From UBA7803 sp040219935 (lineage in GTDB: Bacteria; Pseudomonadota; Gammaproteobacteria; Pseudomonadales; Azotimanducaceae), in NCBI GenBank assembly GCA_040219935.1, contig JAVJUA010000034.1, positions 1-64,000 on the forward strand: a stretch of DNA of 64,000 nt. The letters run 5' to 3'. Made by a program: the position numbers and the translations under genes. A model generated the notes under the pieces. That model saw nothing but the letters and a program-made list of their open reading frames with translations. It searched no databases and was not told the DNA's origin. This document shows positions 8,258 to 16,680 of this stretch, one piece after another; positions within the stretch are counted from its first letter, which is position 1; every line of letters starts with the position of its first letter.

Positions 8258-9208
8258 ATGACCACCGCGGTGCTGCGCCGCGTGCTCGTGACCGGCGCCA
8301 CCGGCTTCATCGGCCGCCGCCTCCACCGACTGCTGCTGGACCACGGCGTTGCCGTGCGCGCGCTGCTGCGCCCGGGCAGCTCTGGCGCTACCCATCTCGA
8401 TCCCCGCTGCGACGTGGTGGCGGCCGCGCTGGACGACGACCAGGCCCTGGCCGACGCCGCAATGGGCGTGGATGCGGTGGTGTATGTGGCCGGCGCCGTG
8501 CGCGGCCGCCTGCCGGCCGACTTTCACGCCGCCAACGTCGCCGGGGTGGCGGCCGTGGCCGCAGCGGTGCAGCGGTCGAGTCCGGCCGCGCTGCTGCTGT
8601 TGTTGTCGTCCCTGGCGGCCAGCCGGCCGGAGCTGTCGGCCTACGCGGCGAGCAAGCGGCAGGGCGAGCGCGCGCTGGCGGCGTCCGGCCTGGAGGCCTG
8701 GAGCGTGCTGCGCCCGCCCGCCGTCTACGGCCCTGGCGATGCCGAGCTGCGCGGCCTGTTCGATCTGGCCCGCCGCGGCCTGGCGCTGCGCCCGGGTCCC
8801 CGGGGCCAGCGCCTAGCGCTGCTGCACGTCGACGACGTATGCCGCGCCGTGCTGGCCGCGCTGACCCATGCGGACGCCTGCCGCGGTCGTACCTTCGAGA
8901 TCGATGATGGCCGCCCCGGCGGCTACGACTGGGACGCCATCGGTCAGGCCGTGGCCGGCCGCCGGGTGCGCCAGGTCGGCGTGCCGGCCTGGCTGCTCGG
9001 CGCGCTGGCGCGGGCGAACCTGGCGGTATCGGCCGTCACCGGCCGAGCGCCCATGCTGACCCCGGGCAAGGTGCGCGAACTTCGCCAGTCGCGCTGGCTG
9101 TGTGATAATCGCGCCTTCACGCTCGCCACGGGTTGGGCGCCGCAGATCGATCTGGCCTCCGGCGCCGCCCGGCTGTTCCAGCCACCCACGGAGAACGACA
9201 CGACGTGA
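8258..9208 (+). CDS. cerR: NAD-dependent epimerase/dehydratase, ceramide reductase-like
   Basis: A 316-residue extended SDR with the nucleotide-binding motif GATGFIG near residues 14-20 and the catalytic YxxxK in AYAASKRQGE. In Caulobacter the equivalent gene of the spt cluster, cerR, encodes the enzyme that reduces the 3-keto group of the sphingoid or oxidised-ceramide intermediate. The gene follows the acyl-AMP ligase by 7 bases and overlaps acp through GTGA, so the position argues for the same job. The specific CerR assignment rests on context and general family, not on a diagnostic residue. Confidence 0.8.
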   Translation: MTTAVLRRVLVTGATGFIGRRLHRLLLDHGVAVRALLRPGSSGATHLDPRCDVVAAALDDDQALADAAMGVDAVVYVAGAVRGRLPADFHAANVAGVAAVAAAVQRSSPAALLLLLSSLAASRPELSAYAASKRQGERALAASGLEAWSVLRPPAVYGPGDAELRGLFDLARRGLALRPGPRGQRLALLHVDDVCRAVLAALTHADACRGRTFEIDDGRPGGYDWDAIGQAVAGRRVRQVGVPAWLLGALARANLAVSAVTGRAPMLTPGKVRELRQSRWLCDNRAFTLATGWAPQIDLASGAARLFQPPTENDTT

Positions 9209-9450
9209 GCCCAGCGCTGAACGACATCGAGGCGGAGATCAAGACCATCCTGGCGGGCTACCTGAAGAACGCGCCGCCGCTGTCGGGCGACACCGACCTG
9301 ATTGCCGATCTGGCGCTGGAATCGGTGCAGGTCATGGAGTTCGTGGTGGAGGTTGAAGACCACTACGACATCGCCATCGATCTCGAGAGCCTGTCGAACG
9401 TGCACACCGTCGCTCAGCTTGCCGACGTCGTGGCACGCACCCTCGGCTGA
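9205..9450 (+). CDS. acp: acyl carrier protein dedicated to sphingolipid synthesis
   Basis: An 81-residue acyl carrier protein with the phosphopantetheine attachment Ser40 in DLALESVQVMEFV and the usual acidic helix II (VEVEDHYDIAI). The GTG at 9205 overlaps the TGA of cerR (GTGA), with GGAGA about 10 bases upstream. In this operon it should carry the fatty acyl chain from the acyl-AMP ligase to serine palmitoyltransferase. A frame opening earlier (9133) lies inside cerR and is not used. Confidence 0.92.
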   Translation: MSPALNDIEAEIKTILAGYLKNAPPLSGDTDLIADLALESVQVMEFVVEVEDHYDIAIDLESLSNVHTVAQLADVVARTLG

Positions 9451-9480
9451 CCATCCGATCTTCGAGACGTACCCATTCCC

Positions 9481-10659
9481 ATGAATCTGCTCGACAAGTT
9501 CGACGCCTTACGAGACCGGCAGGCCGGCATGAGCGCCGGCGGACAGGATCCCACCCGGGTGGTCATGGAGCGCCTGGTCTCCGCCACCGAGGCCCTGGTC
9601 AACGGCCGGCCGACGATCCTCGCCGGCACCAACAACTACCTGGGCCTGACCTTCGACCCCGAATGCGTTGCCGCAGGGCAGGCGGCGCTGGCCGAGTTCG
9701 GCACCGGCACCACCGGCTCGCGCATGGCCAACGGCAACTACGCCGGTCACGGCGAGCTGGAGCGTGAGATCGCCGCGTTTCACGGCTGGCCCCACGCCAT
9801 GGTGTTCTCCACCGGCTACGGTGCCAACATCGGCATGCTGATGGCGCTGGCCGGGCCGGGCGATTGCGTGCTGCTCGACGCCGACGCCCACGCCAGCCTG
9901 TACGACGGCTGCCGCATGAGCGGCGCCGACATCTTCCGCTTCAAGCACAACGACGTCGACAGCCTCGACAAGCGCCTGCGCCGCCTCGGCGAGCGTGCCA
10001 GCCGCGCCCTGATCGTCACCGAGGGGCTGTACAGCATTCTCGGCGACCGCGCGCCGCTGGCCGGGATGGTGGAGGTGAAGCGGCGCCACGGCTCGTATCT
10101 GCTGGTGGACGAAGCCCACTCGCTCGGCATCTTCGGCGCCGGTGGCCGTGGGGTGGCGGAGGAGGCCGGCGTGCTCGACGACGTCGACTTCATCGTCGGC
10201 ACCTTCTCGAAGACGCTGGGTTCCACCGGCGGCTACTGCGCGAGCCCGCTCGACGTGCTGCCGCTGGTGCGCCTGGCCAGCCGGCCGTACATCTTCACCG
10301 CCTCGCCCTGTCCGTCGGTGATCGCCACCACCCGGGTGGCGCTGCGGCTGGTCAGCGAGCGGCCCGAGCTGCGCGAGCGGCTGTGGGACAACGCCCGCCG
10401 GCTGCATGAAGGCCTGTCGGCGCTGGGCCTCACGCTCGGCTGCGCCGAGGTCAGCCCGGTGGTGGCCGTGCGCTTCGACGCCGCGGAGCGGGCGCTCGGC
10501 GCCTGGCGCGACATGCTGGCCCACGGCGTCTACGTCAACCTGATCGTGCCGCCCGCGTCGCCCGATGGCAGCAGCCTGCTGCGCTGCAGCGTCAGCGCCG
10601 CCCACACCGCGTCGCAGATCGACGCCGTGATCGAGGCGTTCGCCGCCGTCACCCGCTAG
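9481..10659 (+). CDS. spt: serine palmitoyltransferase (alpha-oxoamine synthase)
   Basis: A 392-residue fold-type I PLP enzyme of the alpha-oxoamine synthase family. The PLP lysine is K244 in TFSKTLGSTGGY, the cofactor aspartate and histidine are D210 and H213 in LLVDEAHSLG, and the stacking histidine is H137 in DADAHASLYDG, as in soluble bacterial serine palmitoyltransferases. It condenses serine with an acyl thioester to 3-ketosphinganine. 8-amino-7-oxononanoate synthase and KBL are close relatives, but no biotin or threonine genes are near, and the partner genes (acyl-AMP ligase, acp, cerR, and ceramide synthase at 19.2 kb) point to sphingolipid synthesis. Confidence 0.92.
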   Translation: MNLLDKFDALRDRQAGMSAGGQDPTRVVMERLVSATEALVNGRPTILAGTNNYLGLTFDPECVAAGQAALAEFGTGTTGSRMANGNYAGHGELEREIAAFHGWPHAMVFSTGYGANIGMLMALAGPGDCVLLDADAHASLYDGCRMSGADIFRFKHNDVDSLDKRLRRLGERASRALIVTEGLYSILGDRAPLAGMVEVKRRHGSYLLVDEAHSLGIFGAGGRGVAEEAGVLDDVDFIVGTFSKTLGSTGGYCASPLDVLPLVRLASRPYIFTASPCPSVIATTRVALRLVSERPELRERLWDNARRLHEGLSALGLTLGCAEVSPVVAVRFDAAERALGAWRDMLAHGVYVNLIVPPASPDGSSLLRCSVSAAHTASQIDAVIEAFAAVTR

Positions 10660-10669
10660 CCGTTAGCGG
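10653..10669. terminator. short hairpin spanning two convergent stop codons
   Basis: CCGCTA (10653-10658) pairs with TAGCGG (10664-10669) across a 5-base loop. The stem contains the TAG of spt and the TAA of the opposite gene. It may act as a weak bidirectional terminator. There is no T-tract. Confidence 0.35.
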
Positions 10670-11616
10670 AACGCGCCACGCCGGTACAGGCGCCACAGCA
10701 GCGGCCAGGCAAAGATCAGCGGATGCCGCCGCTGCCGCTGGGTGGGGGCGATGTAGATGCCCGAATGCCGCTCGATCTTCCACAACAGGTAGTCCAACGG
10801 ATCATCGAAGGTGCCGGCCGCCTTCACCAGCCGCAGCACGCTCAGCCCCTTGCCCTGAAACGCCCGCAGTCGCCAGGTCATGGCGCCGTCGCGCAGCGGC
10901 ACGGCGCGCCGGTAGCCGTCGCCGTCAACGCGCAACGCCGCGCCGGGCTCTCGGGCGTAGGCGGCCAGCACCGCGTCGAAGAACGGCGCCTGCTGGTCGT
11001 ACAGGCCGGCGCCGGCCGCCGCCTGCTCGGCGCGCAGCTCGCAGCGGTAGGTGCGGTCGAAGCCGGCGCGCCAGGGCAGAGCCGCATCGAACCGCTCCGG
11101 CAGGGTCGCCGCCACCCGGCCGATGAAGGCGCGCACCGCATCGGCGAGTGCGGCGATGACCCGGCCTCGCGCGTCCTCGTCCCGCGCCCGGACCAGGCCG
11201 GCCGGCTGGGTGAAGCGTGACCAGAAGTAGCTCTGAAAGCGGTGCATGCCTTGCTCGAACTGGTCCAGCGTCATGGTGGCGTACTTGGCGCGCAGGGCGG
11301 GGCGATCGCCGTCGGCGGGCAGCGACAGATAGTAGACGTTGGGCGGCAGCACGCGGTTGCCGAGAGCCTGCAGGCGGCTCGGCAGCGCCGGCGGGGCGAG
11401 ACGGTCCAGCAGCACGTAGAAGTCGAGCAGGGTGTCGCGCTTGCCGCGCAGATACGAGCCGTACAGCAGCACGGCGGCCACCCGTCCGGGGTGGCGGTCT
11501 TCGATGGCGGCGGTGAGCCGGGCGACGTCGGCATCGTCACCGTGGGCGCGCTGGTCGAGATGTCGTCCGATCAGGGCGGGCAGCGAGGCCGCGCCGCCCG
11601 GGTCAGCCGGCTGCAT
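10663..11616 (-). CDS. Tam41-like nucleotidyltransferase (candidate CDP-lipid synthase)
   Basis: A protein of about 317 residues. Its first half carries LLYGSYLRGK, LLDFYVLLD, PPNVYYLSL and KYATMTLDQFEQ. This order (GS motif, hydrophobic-D-F strand, N..YY, K-Y) resembles the mitochondrial phosphatidate cytidylyltransferase Tam41, which makes CDP-diacylglycerol. It overlaps the end of the CDP-alcohol phosphatidyltransferase gene, whose usual donor is a CDP-linked lipid or alcohol. I infer that it makes a CDP-lipid, possibly CDP-ceramide. The frame also allows an ATG at 11652; the ATG at 11616 leaves a 14-base overlap and is preferred weakly. The Tam41 link is from pattern, not a search. Confidence 0.6.
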   Translation of the reverse strand: MQPADPGGAASLPALIGRHLDQRAHGDDADVARLTAAIEDRHPGRVAAVLLYGSYLRGKRDTLLDFYVLLDRLAPPALPSRLQALGNRVLPPNVYYLSLPADGDRPALRAKYATMTLDQFEQGMHRFQSYFWSRFTQPAGLVRARDEDARGRVIAALADAVRAFIGRVAATLPERFDAALPWRAGFDRTYRCELRAEQAAAGAGLYDQQAPFFDAVLAAYAREPGAALRVDGDGYRRAVPLRDGAMTWRLRAFQGKGLSVLRLVKAAGTFDDPLDYLLWKIERHSGIYIAPTQRQRRHPLIFAWPLLWRLYRRGAFR

Positions 11617-12796
11617 AGGCGCTCTGGGTGCCCGAGAAGGTGCGGTAGGCATGGGCGTGGCGCTCGGCGGCGCCTGGCTCGATCAGCCACGAGGTCAGCG
11701 GCCCGCCCCGCAGCCGCGCCACCGCACCCTGCAACAGGCGTACGCACAGAACCGCGGTGGTGCCCGCGGTCCACAGCGCGACCGCCACCAGACCCCAGTC
11801 GGGTCGGCCGATGACCAGCGCGGCGGTGAGCAGGATCATGCAGGGGTTGCGCCGGGCGGTGATCAGCCGGAAGTAGGCGTCGAACGGCCGCCACGAGAAG
11901 ATGCTGGCGTCACCGAGCAGGTGGAAGGCGCCTTCCACGGCGCGGCCGCCGACGTAGCCGGCCACGATCAGCACCATGAGGTCGTCGAAGCCGAGGCCGA
12001 GCAGAGGCTGGTAACCGACCAGCCCGACGCCCCAGAGGTAGTACCAGAACGGTGGATGGATCAGGTCCATGCCGTGGTCGAGCACGTGGCCGAAGCGGCT
12101 CGAACGCACGGTGACCCGCGCCAGCTTGCCGTCCACCGTATCGAGATAGGTCATGAACCAGCCGGCGGCGAGCCCCAGCGCGAACTGCCCGTGGGCGAAC
12201 AGCCAGCACGCCCACAGCATCAGGGCGAAGCCGAACAGCGTCACCATGTTCGGGGTGATGCCGGTGGCGGCGCAGAAGCGCACCCCGTGGCGGGCCGGCC
12301 GCGGCCAGACGAACTTGGTGACCAGGTCGGTGATGCCCTTGTAGGAGGTGCCGTACAGCAGCGACTCCAGCTCGCCGCGCCGCACCTCGGTGACGGGCTC
12401 GAGCAGCGGCGGCTTCGATTTGCGGAGCTGATGATCGAAGGCGCCCAGGTCGTCCGGGGTGATGACGCTGAGGCCGGCCGGTGTGGGCGCGCCGTCGTCG
12501 AGGAGGTTGCGCGCCTCCGTGGCCTGGGCGGCGCCGACCACGGCCGCCGCCAGTTGGCCGCTGCCGGGATGCCGCAGCAGCGTGTCGGTGCGCTCGAGCA
12601 GCGTCTTCAGGGTGCGCACCTCATAGAGGTAGTCGGCGCGCAGCAGCAGCACGCGGGCGTCCGCGGGGAGTTCGTCGAGGCTCTGCACGAGGTCCACATC
12701 GCCCGCCTGCCGAAGCTGCCGCTGGATGCGCTGCTCGGCAGACAACTGCCAGAGCCGGACCGACGAGCGGCCGGCGATGTAGGCCAGATACCTCAT
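11603..12796 (-). CDS. CDP-alcohol phosphatidyltransferase with extra N-terminal domain
   Basis: A 397-residue membrane enzyme. The complete CDP-alcohol phosphotransferase signature is present: D219, D222-G223, A226-R227, G236, D240 and D244 (spacing DxxDGxxARx8GxxxDxxxD), embedded in several hydrophobic helices. The first 150 residues are soluble and look like a degenerate nucleotidyltransferase domain, a fusion seen in some inositol-phosphate lipid synthases. It would transfer a phospho-alcohol between CDP and a lipid acceptor, or an alcohol onto a CDP-lipid. In this locus the acceptor or donor is probably a ceramide. It overlaps the Tam41-like gene. Confidence 0.85.
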   Translation of the reverse strand: MRYLAYIAGRSSVRLWQLSAEQRIQRQLRQAGDVDLVQSLDELPADARVLLLRADYLYEVRTLKTLLERTDTLLRHPGSGQLAAAVVGAAQATEARNLLDDGAPTPAGLSVITPDDLGAFDHQLRKSKPPLLEPVTEVRRGELESLLYGTSYKGITDLVTKFVWPRPARHGVRFCAATGITPNMVTLFGFALMLWACWLFAHGQFALGLAAGWFMTYLDTVDGKLARVTVRSSRFGHVLDHGMDLIHPPFWYYLWGVGLVGYQPLLGLGFDDLMVLIVAGYVGGRAVEGAFHLLGDASIFSWRPFDAYFRLITARRNPCMILLTAALVIGRPDWGLVAVALWTAGTTAVLCVRLLQGAVARLRGGPLTSWLIEPGAAERHAHAYRTFSGTQSAYAAG

Positions 12797-12864
12797 GCTA
12801 TATTGCCCGCTCGATTGTCCGCTCGTCAGTGAATGCTGCGCTGGCCGCAGCCGAACCGGCGGGG

Positions 12865-12894
12865 ATTATAGTCGTCGGCCGGAACCCCCAGCAA
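12865..12894 (-). promoter_or_regulatory. promoter of the CDP-alcohol transferase/Tam41-like genes
   Basis: On the minus strand TTGCTG (12889-12894) precedes a perfect TATAAT (12865-12870) by 18 bases, 69 bases before the ATG at 12796. The bases around the -10, CGACTATAATCC, recur upstream of the minus-strand operon at 25.25 kb. The divergent phosphoesterase gene starts inside this promoter region. Confidence 0.55.
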
Positions 12895-12908
12895 ACGCAC
12901 GAGAAACC

Positions 12909-13805
12909 GTGATTCGTCTCGTTCACATCACCGACCCGCACCTCACCACGCTGGACGGGCAGCGCCTCTGGCGCCTGCGCGGCAAGCGCTGGTCGGGTTA
13001 CCTGTCCTGGCAGCGGCGGCGCCGTCACGTGCACCTGCGCGAGCGGCTGGACCGGGTCACCGCGGCGGCGCTGGCGGAAGACCCCGTGCAGATTCTTGTC
13101 ACCGGCGATCTGGTGCACATCGGCCTGCCGGGCGAGATCGAGGCGGCGGCCGGCTGGCTCGAGGCCCTCGGCCCGCCGCAGCGGGTGATGCTGGTGCCGG
13201 GCAATCACGACGACTACGCCGCCGATTCCCGGGCGGCTCTGCAGGCGAGCTGGGCAGCCTACCTCCCCGAGTCCGACGCCGACTATCCGCGGCTGCGAAC
13301 GCTCGAGGACGGCGGCGTCACGATCAGCCTGCTCGGGCTGTCGAGCGTCATGCCGACGCCGCTGTTCATGGCCCACGGCCGGCTGGGGCCGGCGCAGCTC
13401 GGCCGCTTCGACCGGGCGCTGGCCGCAGCCGATGGCTTTCGCTGCGTGCTGCTGCATCACCCGCCGTTGCCCGGCATGGCCTCATGGCGCAAGGGGCTGC
13501 ACGATGCGTCGGCGCTGGCCGACGTGCTCGACGGCCGCGGCGCCGAGCTGGTGCTGCACGGTCACGTGCACCGCAACGTCAGCGCCCGCAGCCCCGCCGG
13601 CGTGCCCGTGTACGGCACAGCGTCGGCGTCGAGCAACGAGCCGCCGGCCAGCTACCGGCGCATCGACATCGGCCGTGACGGTGACGACTGGGTGGTGTAT
13701 CAGCGGCTTATCGAGGTGCCCCCCGACGGCGCCCGCGCCGAGGCCGAGCGCGTGGTCTGGCGGACGCCGGTCAGGGAGTCGGCCACAGCGCCTTCAGCCG
13801 CGTGA
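12909..13805 (+). CDS. calcineurin-like metallophosphoesterase
   Basis: A 298-residue metallophosphatase with all blocks of the family: DPH (residues 9-11), GDLVH, GNHDD, HHPP and HGHVH. It needs two metal ions and would cleave a phosphomono- or diester. CpdA and LpxH-like enzymes share this build. The GTG at 12909 begins the conserved IRLVHITD strand; the longer frame from 12795 overlaps the divergent promoter. Its place inside the sphingolipid locus suggests removal of a phosphate or cleavage of a CDP-linked intermediate, but that is inference. Its 3' end overlaps the convergent HIT gene by 35 bases. Confidence 0.85.
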   Translation: MIRLVHITDPHLTTLDGQRLWRLRGKRWSGYLSWQRRRRHVHLRERLDRVTAAALAEDPVQILVTGDLVHIGLPGEIEAAAGWLEALGPPQRVMLVPGNHDDYAADSRAALQASWAAYLPESDADYPRLRTLEDGGVTISLLGLSSVMPTPLFMAHGRLGPAQLGRFDRALAAADGFRCVLLHHPPLPGMASWRKGLHDASALADVLDGRGAELVLHGHVHRNVSARSPAGVPVYGTASASSNEPPASYRRIDIGRDGDDWVVYQRLIEVPPDGARAEAERVVWRTPVRESATAPSAA

Positions 13806-14205
13806 CCAGGGCCGCATTGGCGGCCGCGTCGGTGGCGGTGACCTCGCCCAGCGCCGGCGGCCCGGGCCAGCCGGCGTCAGCAAAGTCGACGCCGTCGAAG
13901 CTCACCGGCGCCGGGTAGCGGGGAATGACGTGGAAGTGCACGTCCGGGTCCACCATCATCAGCATCAGGTAGTTGATCTTCTGATAGTTGGTCAGCGCCC
14001 GGGCGGCATGCTCGATGTCGCCGATCGCCCGGTGCAGCTCGGCGAAGCCGGCGGCGGAGACGGCATGGAAGTCGCGTACCGGCTCGGTGCAGGCCAGCAC
14101 CATCGAGCCGAGCGTCACTTGCTGGGGCCGCAGCAGCACCACCCAGTGGTCATAGGCCCGGATCAGCGTATCCGGGTAGCCGAACTTGCGGATGGTTTCG
14201 TTCAT
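13771..14205 (-). CDS. HIT-superfamily protein
   Basis: A 144-residue protein ending its core in NYLMLMMVDPDVHFHVIPRY. The HIT box (HxHxH) keeps the last two histidines, but the first is Asp. HIT enzymes cleave or transfer nucleoside-monophosphate linkages such as Ap4A or CDP-X. The ATG at 14205 overlaps the TGA of the upstream nucleotidyltransferase gene (ATGA), so it probably acts on the same CDP-linked metabolite. A longer frame to 14316 lies inside that gene. Confidence 0.75.
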   Translation of the reverse strand: MNETIRKFGYPDTLIRAYDHWVVLLRPQQVTLGSMVLACTEPVRDFHAVSAAGFAELHRAIGDIEHAARALTNYQKINYLMLMMVDPDVHFHVIPRYPAPVSFDGVDFADAGWPGPPALGEVTATDAAANAALVTRLKALWPTP

Positions 14206-14969
14206 GCGCCCCTCGCCCGGGTGCCGTTGCCGCGGTGGCGGGCCGCGTAGGCGGGCCAGGCCGACACCACCTGCTGAGCGTTGGCCAGGTCCTCCGCCTC
14301 GTCCACCTCGCACCATGACAGGCCGTGGATGTCACAGACGGCCACCTGCTGCTGGCCGGCCAGGGTGTCGATGGCCGACAGGTACCAGCGCTTGGTGCCT
14401 TCGCCGTAGCGCATCATGTGCGCGACGGTGCGGCGGAACAACGCCGGGCCATCGCCCCGGAACACCATCATGCCGATGGACTCGCCGTTTACGCCCTCGC
14501 TCAGGGTCTTGCCGACCCTCTCGAGCCGGTCGCCCGCCACCACCACCTTCATGTCGTCGGCGTCGTAGGCGTCCTTGCGGTCGATCACCAGGGTCACGGC
14601 CGAGCGTTCCGGCGTGGCCAGCAGCCGCTGCACCACGGCCGCCTCGAACAGGGTGTCGCCGTTGATCAGCACGAACGGCTCGGTCATCTCCTCCCGGGCC
14701 ACCCAGCAGGTGCCGAGGTTGTCGGCGAGCGCATAGAAGGGGTTGTAGAGCGTGCGCACCGGCACCGTCTGCCACGCCTCGGCGATGGCGTCCACCCGGT
14801 CGGCGCCGAAGCCGGTGACCACCACCACCTCGTCCACCGCCTGGCCCAGCTCGTGCAGCTGCCACTCGAGCAGGGTGCTGCCCGCCACCGGCAAAGCGCA
14901 CTTGGGCGTCGATTCGGTGAGGGGCAGCAGGCGCCGGCCCTGGCCGGCGCTCAAGATGATTGCCTTCAT
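14202..14969 (-). CDS. LicC/CpgD-like nucleotidyltransferase (cytidylyltransferase)
   Basis: A 255-residue Rossmann-like nucleotidyltransferase. The N-terminus MKAIILSAGQGRRLLPLTES and the following PK loop are the CTP/NTP binding signature, INGDTLF carries the metal-binding aspartate, and the C-terminal CEVDEAEDL contains the second acidic pair. Nearest families are phosphocholine cytidylyltransferases (LicC) and sugar-1-phosphate nucleotidyltransferases. The Caulobacter ceramide-phosphoglycerate pathway uses a related cytidylyltransferase (CpgD) to make a CDP-linked head group. I infer a similar role here. It is coupled to the HIT gene downstream. Confidence 0.8.
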   Translation of the reverse strand: MKAIILSAGQGRRLLPLTESTPKCALPVAGSTLLEWQLHELGQAVDEVVVVTGFGADRVDAIAEAWQTVPVRTLYNPFYALADNLGTCWVAREEMTEPFVLINGDTLFEAAVVQRLLATPERSAVTLVIDRKDAYDADDMKVVVAGDRLERVGKTLSEGVNGESIGMMVFRGDGPALFRRTVAHMMRYGEGTKRWYLSAIDTLAGQQQVAVCDIHGLSWCEVDEAEDLANAQQVVSAWPAYAARHRGNGTRARGA

Positions 14970-15074
14970 GTGCGGACGCGGCCCCCCTCGGGCCCCGGTG
15001 GAAAGCGCGCTAACCTAACACGCCTGGCCGCTCGGCAAAACCGCGCCCTGGGCGGCGTCCGGCAACCGCCCGGG

Positions 15075-16676
15075 CTACAGCCGGTCGTGCAGATGGTCGG
15101 CCAGGCGCAGCGTCAGGGCCAGAATGGTGAGGGTCGGATTGGCCCAGCCGCCGGTGGGGAACACCGAGCTGCCGGCCACGTACAGGTTGTCGTAGCCATG
15201 CACGCGGCCCTGTGGGTCCACCACGCCGGCGGCCGGGTCGGCGCTCATGCGGGTGGTGCCCATGTGGTGGTAGCCGGCGATGGGATGGCGGCCGACGGTG
15301 GGGTCCACGGGCCATTCGCTGCCCGGCGCGTCCAGCCACTCGCAGCGGCTGAGGCGGCCGAGGCCCAGGCGCTCGAGCTCGGCCCCCAGCGCGTCGGCCA
15401 TCACCGCCACGGTGCGCTTGTCCAGCTCGCCCAGACGCCAGTCGAGCACGGCGCGGCGCATGCCCAGGGCGTCGCGCTCGCGGCCGAGGGTCACCCGGCT
15501 GTCCGGATTGGGCGCCTGCTCCCCACGCACCATCACGTACAGATGCCGAGGCCGGGTGCGGGCCCGCACCGCCTCGATGGCCGGCCGCACGCGCCGCTGC
15601 AGCCAGCCGCGGACGTCCCGGTAGGCGTGCCACAGCCGGCGCCGGCTCCGGTCCGGGGGAAGCTGATGCTTGAGGCGCCGGTAGACGCGGTCGTCCAGCG
15701 CCAGGCCGCGCTTAGGGTCGCGCTGCAGCTTGAAGGTGAAGGCGCTGTTGAGGATGCCGGCCTGGCGCTGCAGCGCGGGTGCCGCCAGCAGGGTGGGTGC
15801 CACCGGCGGCTGGCCGCCGCCGAGCGGGCGCTTGCGGAACAGGTTCCACAGCGTCTGCGGCGCGTCGGTGTGAATGCGCGCCACCCGGCCATGCTGGTGC
15901 TCCATGAAGAAGCGGCCCACCAGGTCGTGGCCGTTGCCGATGCCGCCGCGCTCGACGTCGTCGGCGGCCAGCAGCAGGCGCGCGTTCTCGATGCCGCCGC
16001 AGGCCAGCACGTAGCGGCGGGCTCGCACCGGCAGCCGGCGTCCGCCCGGCACCGTCACCTGCACGTGGTCGAGGGCGCTGGCGCCCGGGGCGGCCTGCAG
16101 ATGGGTGACGCTGGCATGCAGCGCCACCGTCACCCGCGGATGCTCGAAGAGGTCGTTGCAGCGGGCGGCGCTGAAGCGCTCGCGCACCGTGTCGAAGCGC
16201 CAGAACCGGGTGATGAGCCGGTCGGCGTCGAGCGGCGGCGGGGTCAGCCCGAGCGTGCGCCAGACGCGCTCGTCGTAGGCAAAGTCGCCGAGGCCGAGCG
16301 CCGCATGTGCGGTCTGGTAGTAGGGCGCCAGCTCCGCGAAGGCCACCGGCCAGCCGCTGTGGGGCACCCAGTCGCGGGCTTCCAGGTCGATGGGCTCCAG
16401 CGGCGTGCAGCGGCCACCCCAGATGTTGGTGGTGCCGCCGAAGAAGCGCAGCCGGGCATCCACCAGGTCGTAGTAGGGGTGGCCGACGTTGTCGCCGGCG
16501 TAGGGATCCTGCACCTCGGGCTGGTAGTCGAGGCCGCCCGCTTCCAGCAGGCACACGCGGTGGCCGCGTTCGGCCAGCCGCCGGGTGACCGTGATGCCGG
16601 CGGCGCCGGCGCCGATCACGCAGACGTCGGCGTCCAGGGACTCGAGGTCTGCGGCCTGTCGCAGGTCGATGCGCAC
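15075..16676 (-). CDS. FAD-dependent GMC-family oxidoreductase
   Basis: A 533-residue flavoprotein with the dinucleotide motif GAGAAG at 22-27, the FFGGTTNIWGGR loop typical of GMC enzymes, ACGGIENARLLL mid-protein, and a C-terminal active-site His/Asn pair in GYHHMGTTRM and GWANPTLT. GMC enzymes oxidise alcohols. It follows the dioxygenase gene by 4 bases in the sphingolipid operon, so oxidation of a hydroxyl on the sphingoid chain or head group is plausible. There is no signal peptide, so it should act in the cytoplasm. A 105-base gap separates it from the downstream nucleotidyltransferase gene. Confidence 0.88.
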   Translation of the reverse strand: MRIDLRQAADLESLDADVCVIGAGAAGITVTRRLAERGHRVCLLEAGGLDYQPEVQDPYAGDNVGHPYYDLVDARLRFFGGTTNIWGGRCTPLEPIDLEARDWVPHSGWPVAFAELAPYYQTAHAALGLGDFAYDERVWRTLGLTPPPLDADRLITRFWRFDTVRERFSAARCNDLFEHPRVTVALHASVTHLQAAPGASALDHVQVTVPGGRRLPVRARRYVLACGGIENARLLLAADDVERGGIGNGHDLVGRFFMEHQHGRVARIHTDAPQTLWNLFRKRPLGGGQPPVAPTLLAAPALQRQAGILNSAFTFKLQRDPKRGLALDDRVYRRLKHQLPPDRSRRRLWHAYRDVRGWLQRRVRPAIEAVRARTRPRHLYVMVRGEQAPNPDSRVTLGRERDALGMRRAVLDWRLGELDKRTVAVMADALGAELERLGLGRLSRCEWLDAPGSEWPVDPTVGRHPIAGYHHMGTTRMSADPAAGVVDPQGRVHGYDNLYVAGSSVFPTGGWANPTLTILALTLRLADHLHDRL

Positions 16677-16680
16677 CTGG

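Noticed and set aside
9481..10659. 8-amino-7-oxononanoate synthase (bioF)
   Set aside because: Same superfamily, but no biotin genes are nearby and the acp, acyl-AMP ligase, reductase and ceramide synthase neighbours fit serine palmitoyltransferase.
12795..13805. Longer metallophosphoesterase starting at 12795
   Set aside because: The added 38 residues are unlike the family, overlap the divergent promoter, and the conserved strand starts at the GTG at 12909.
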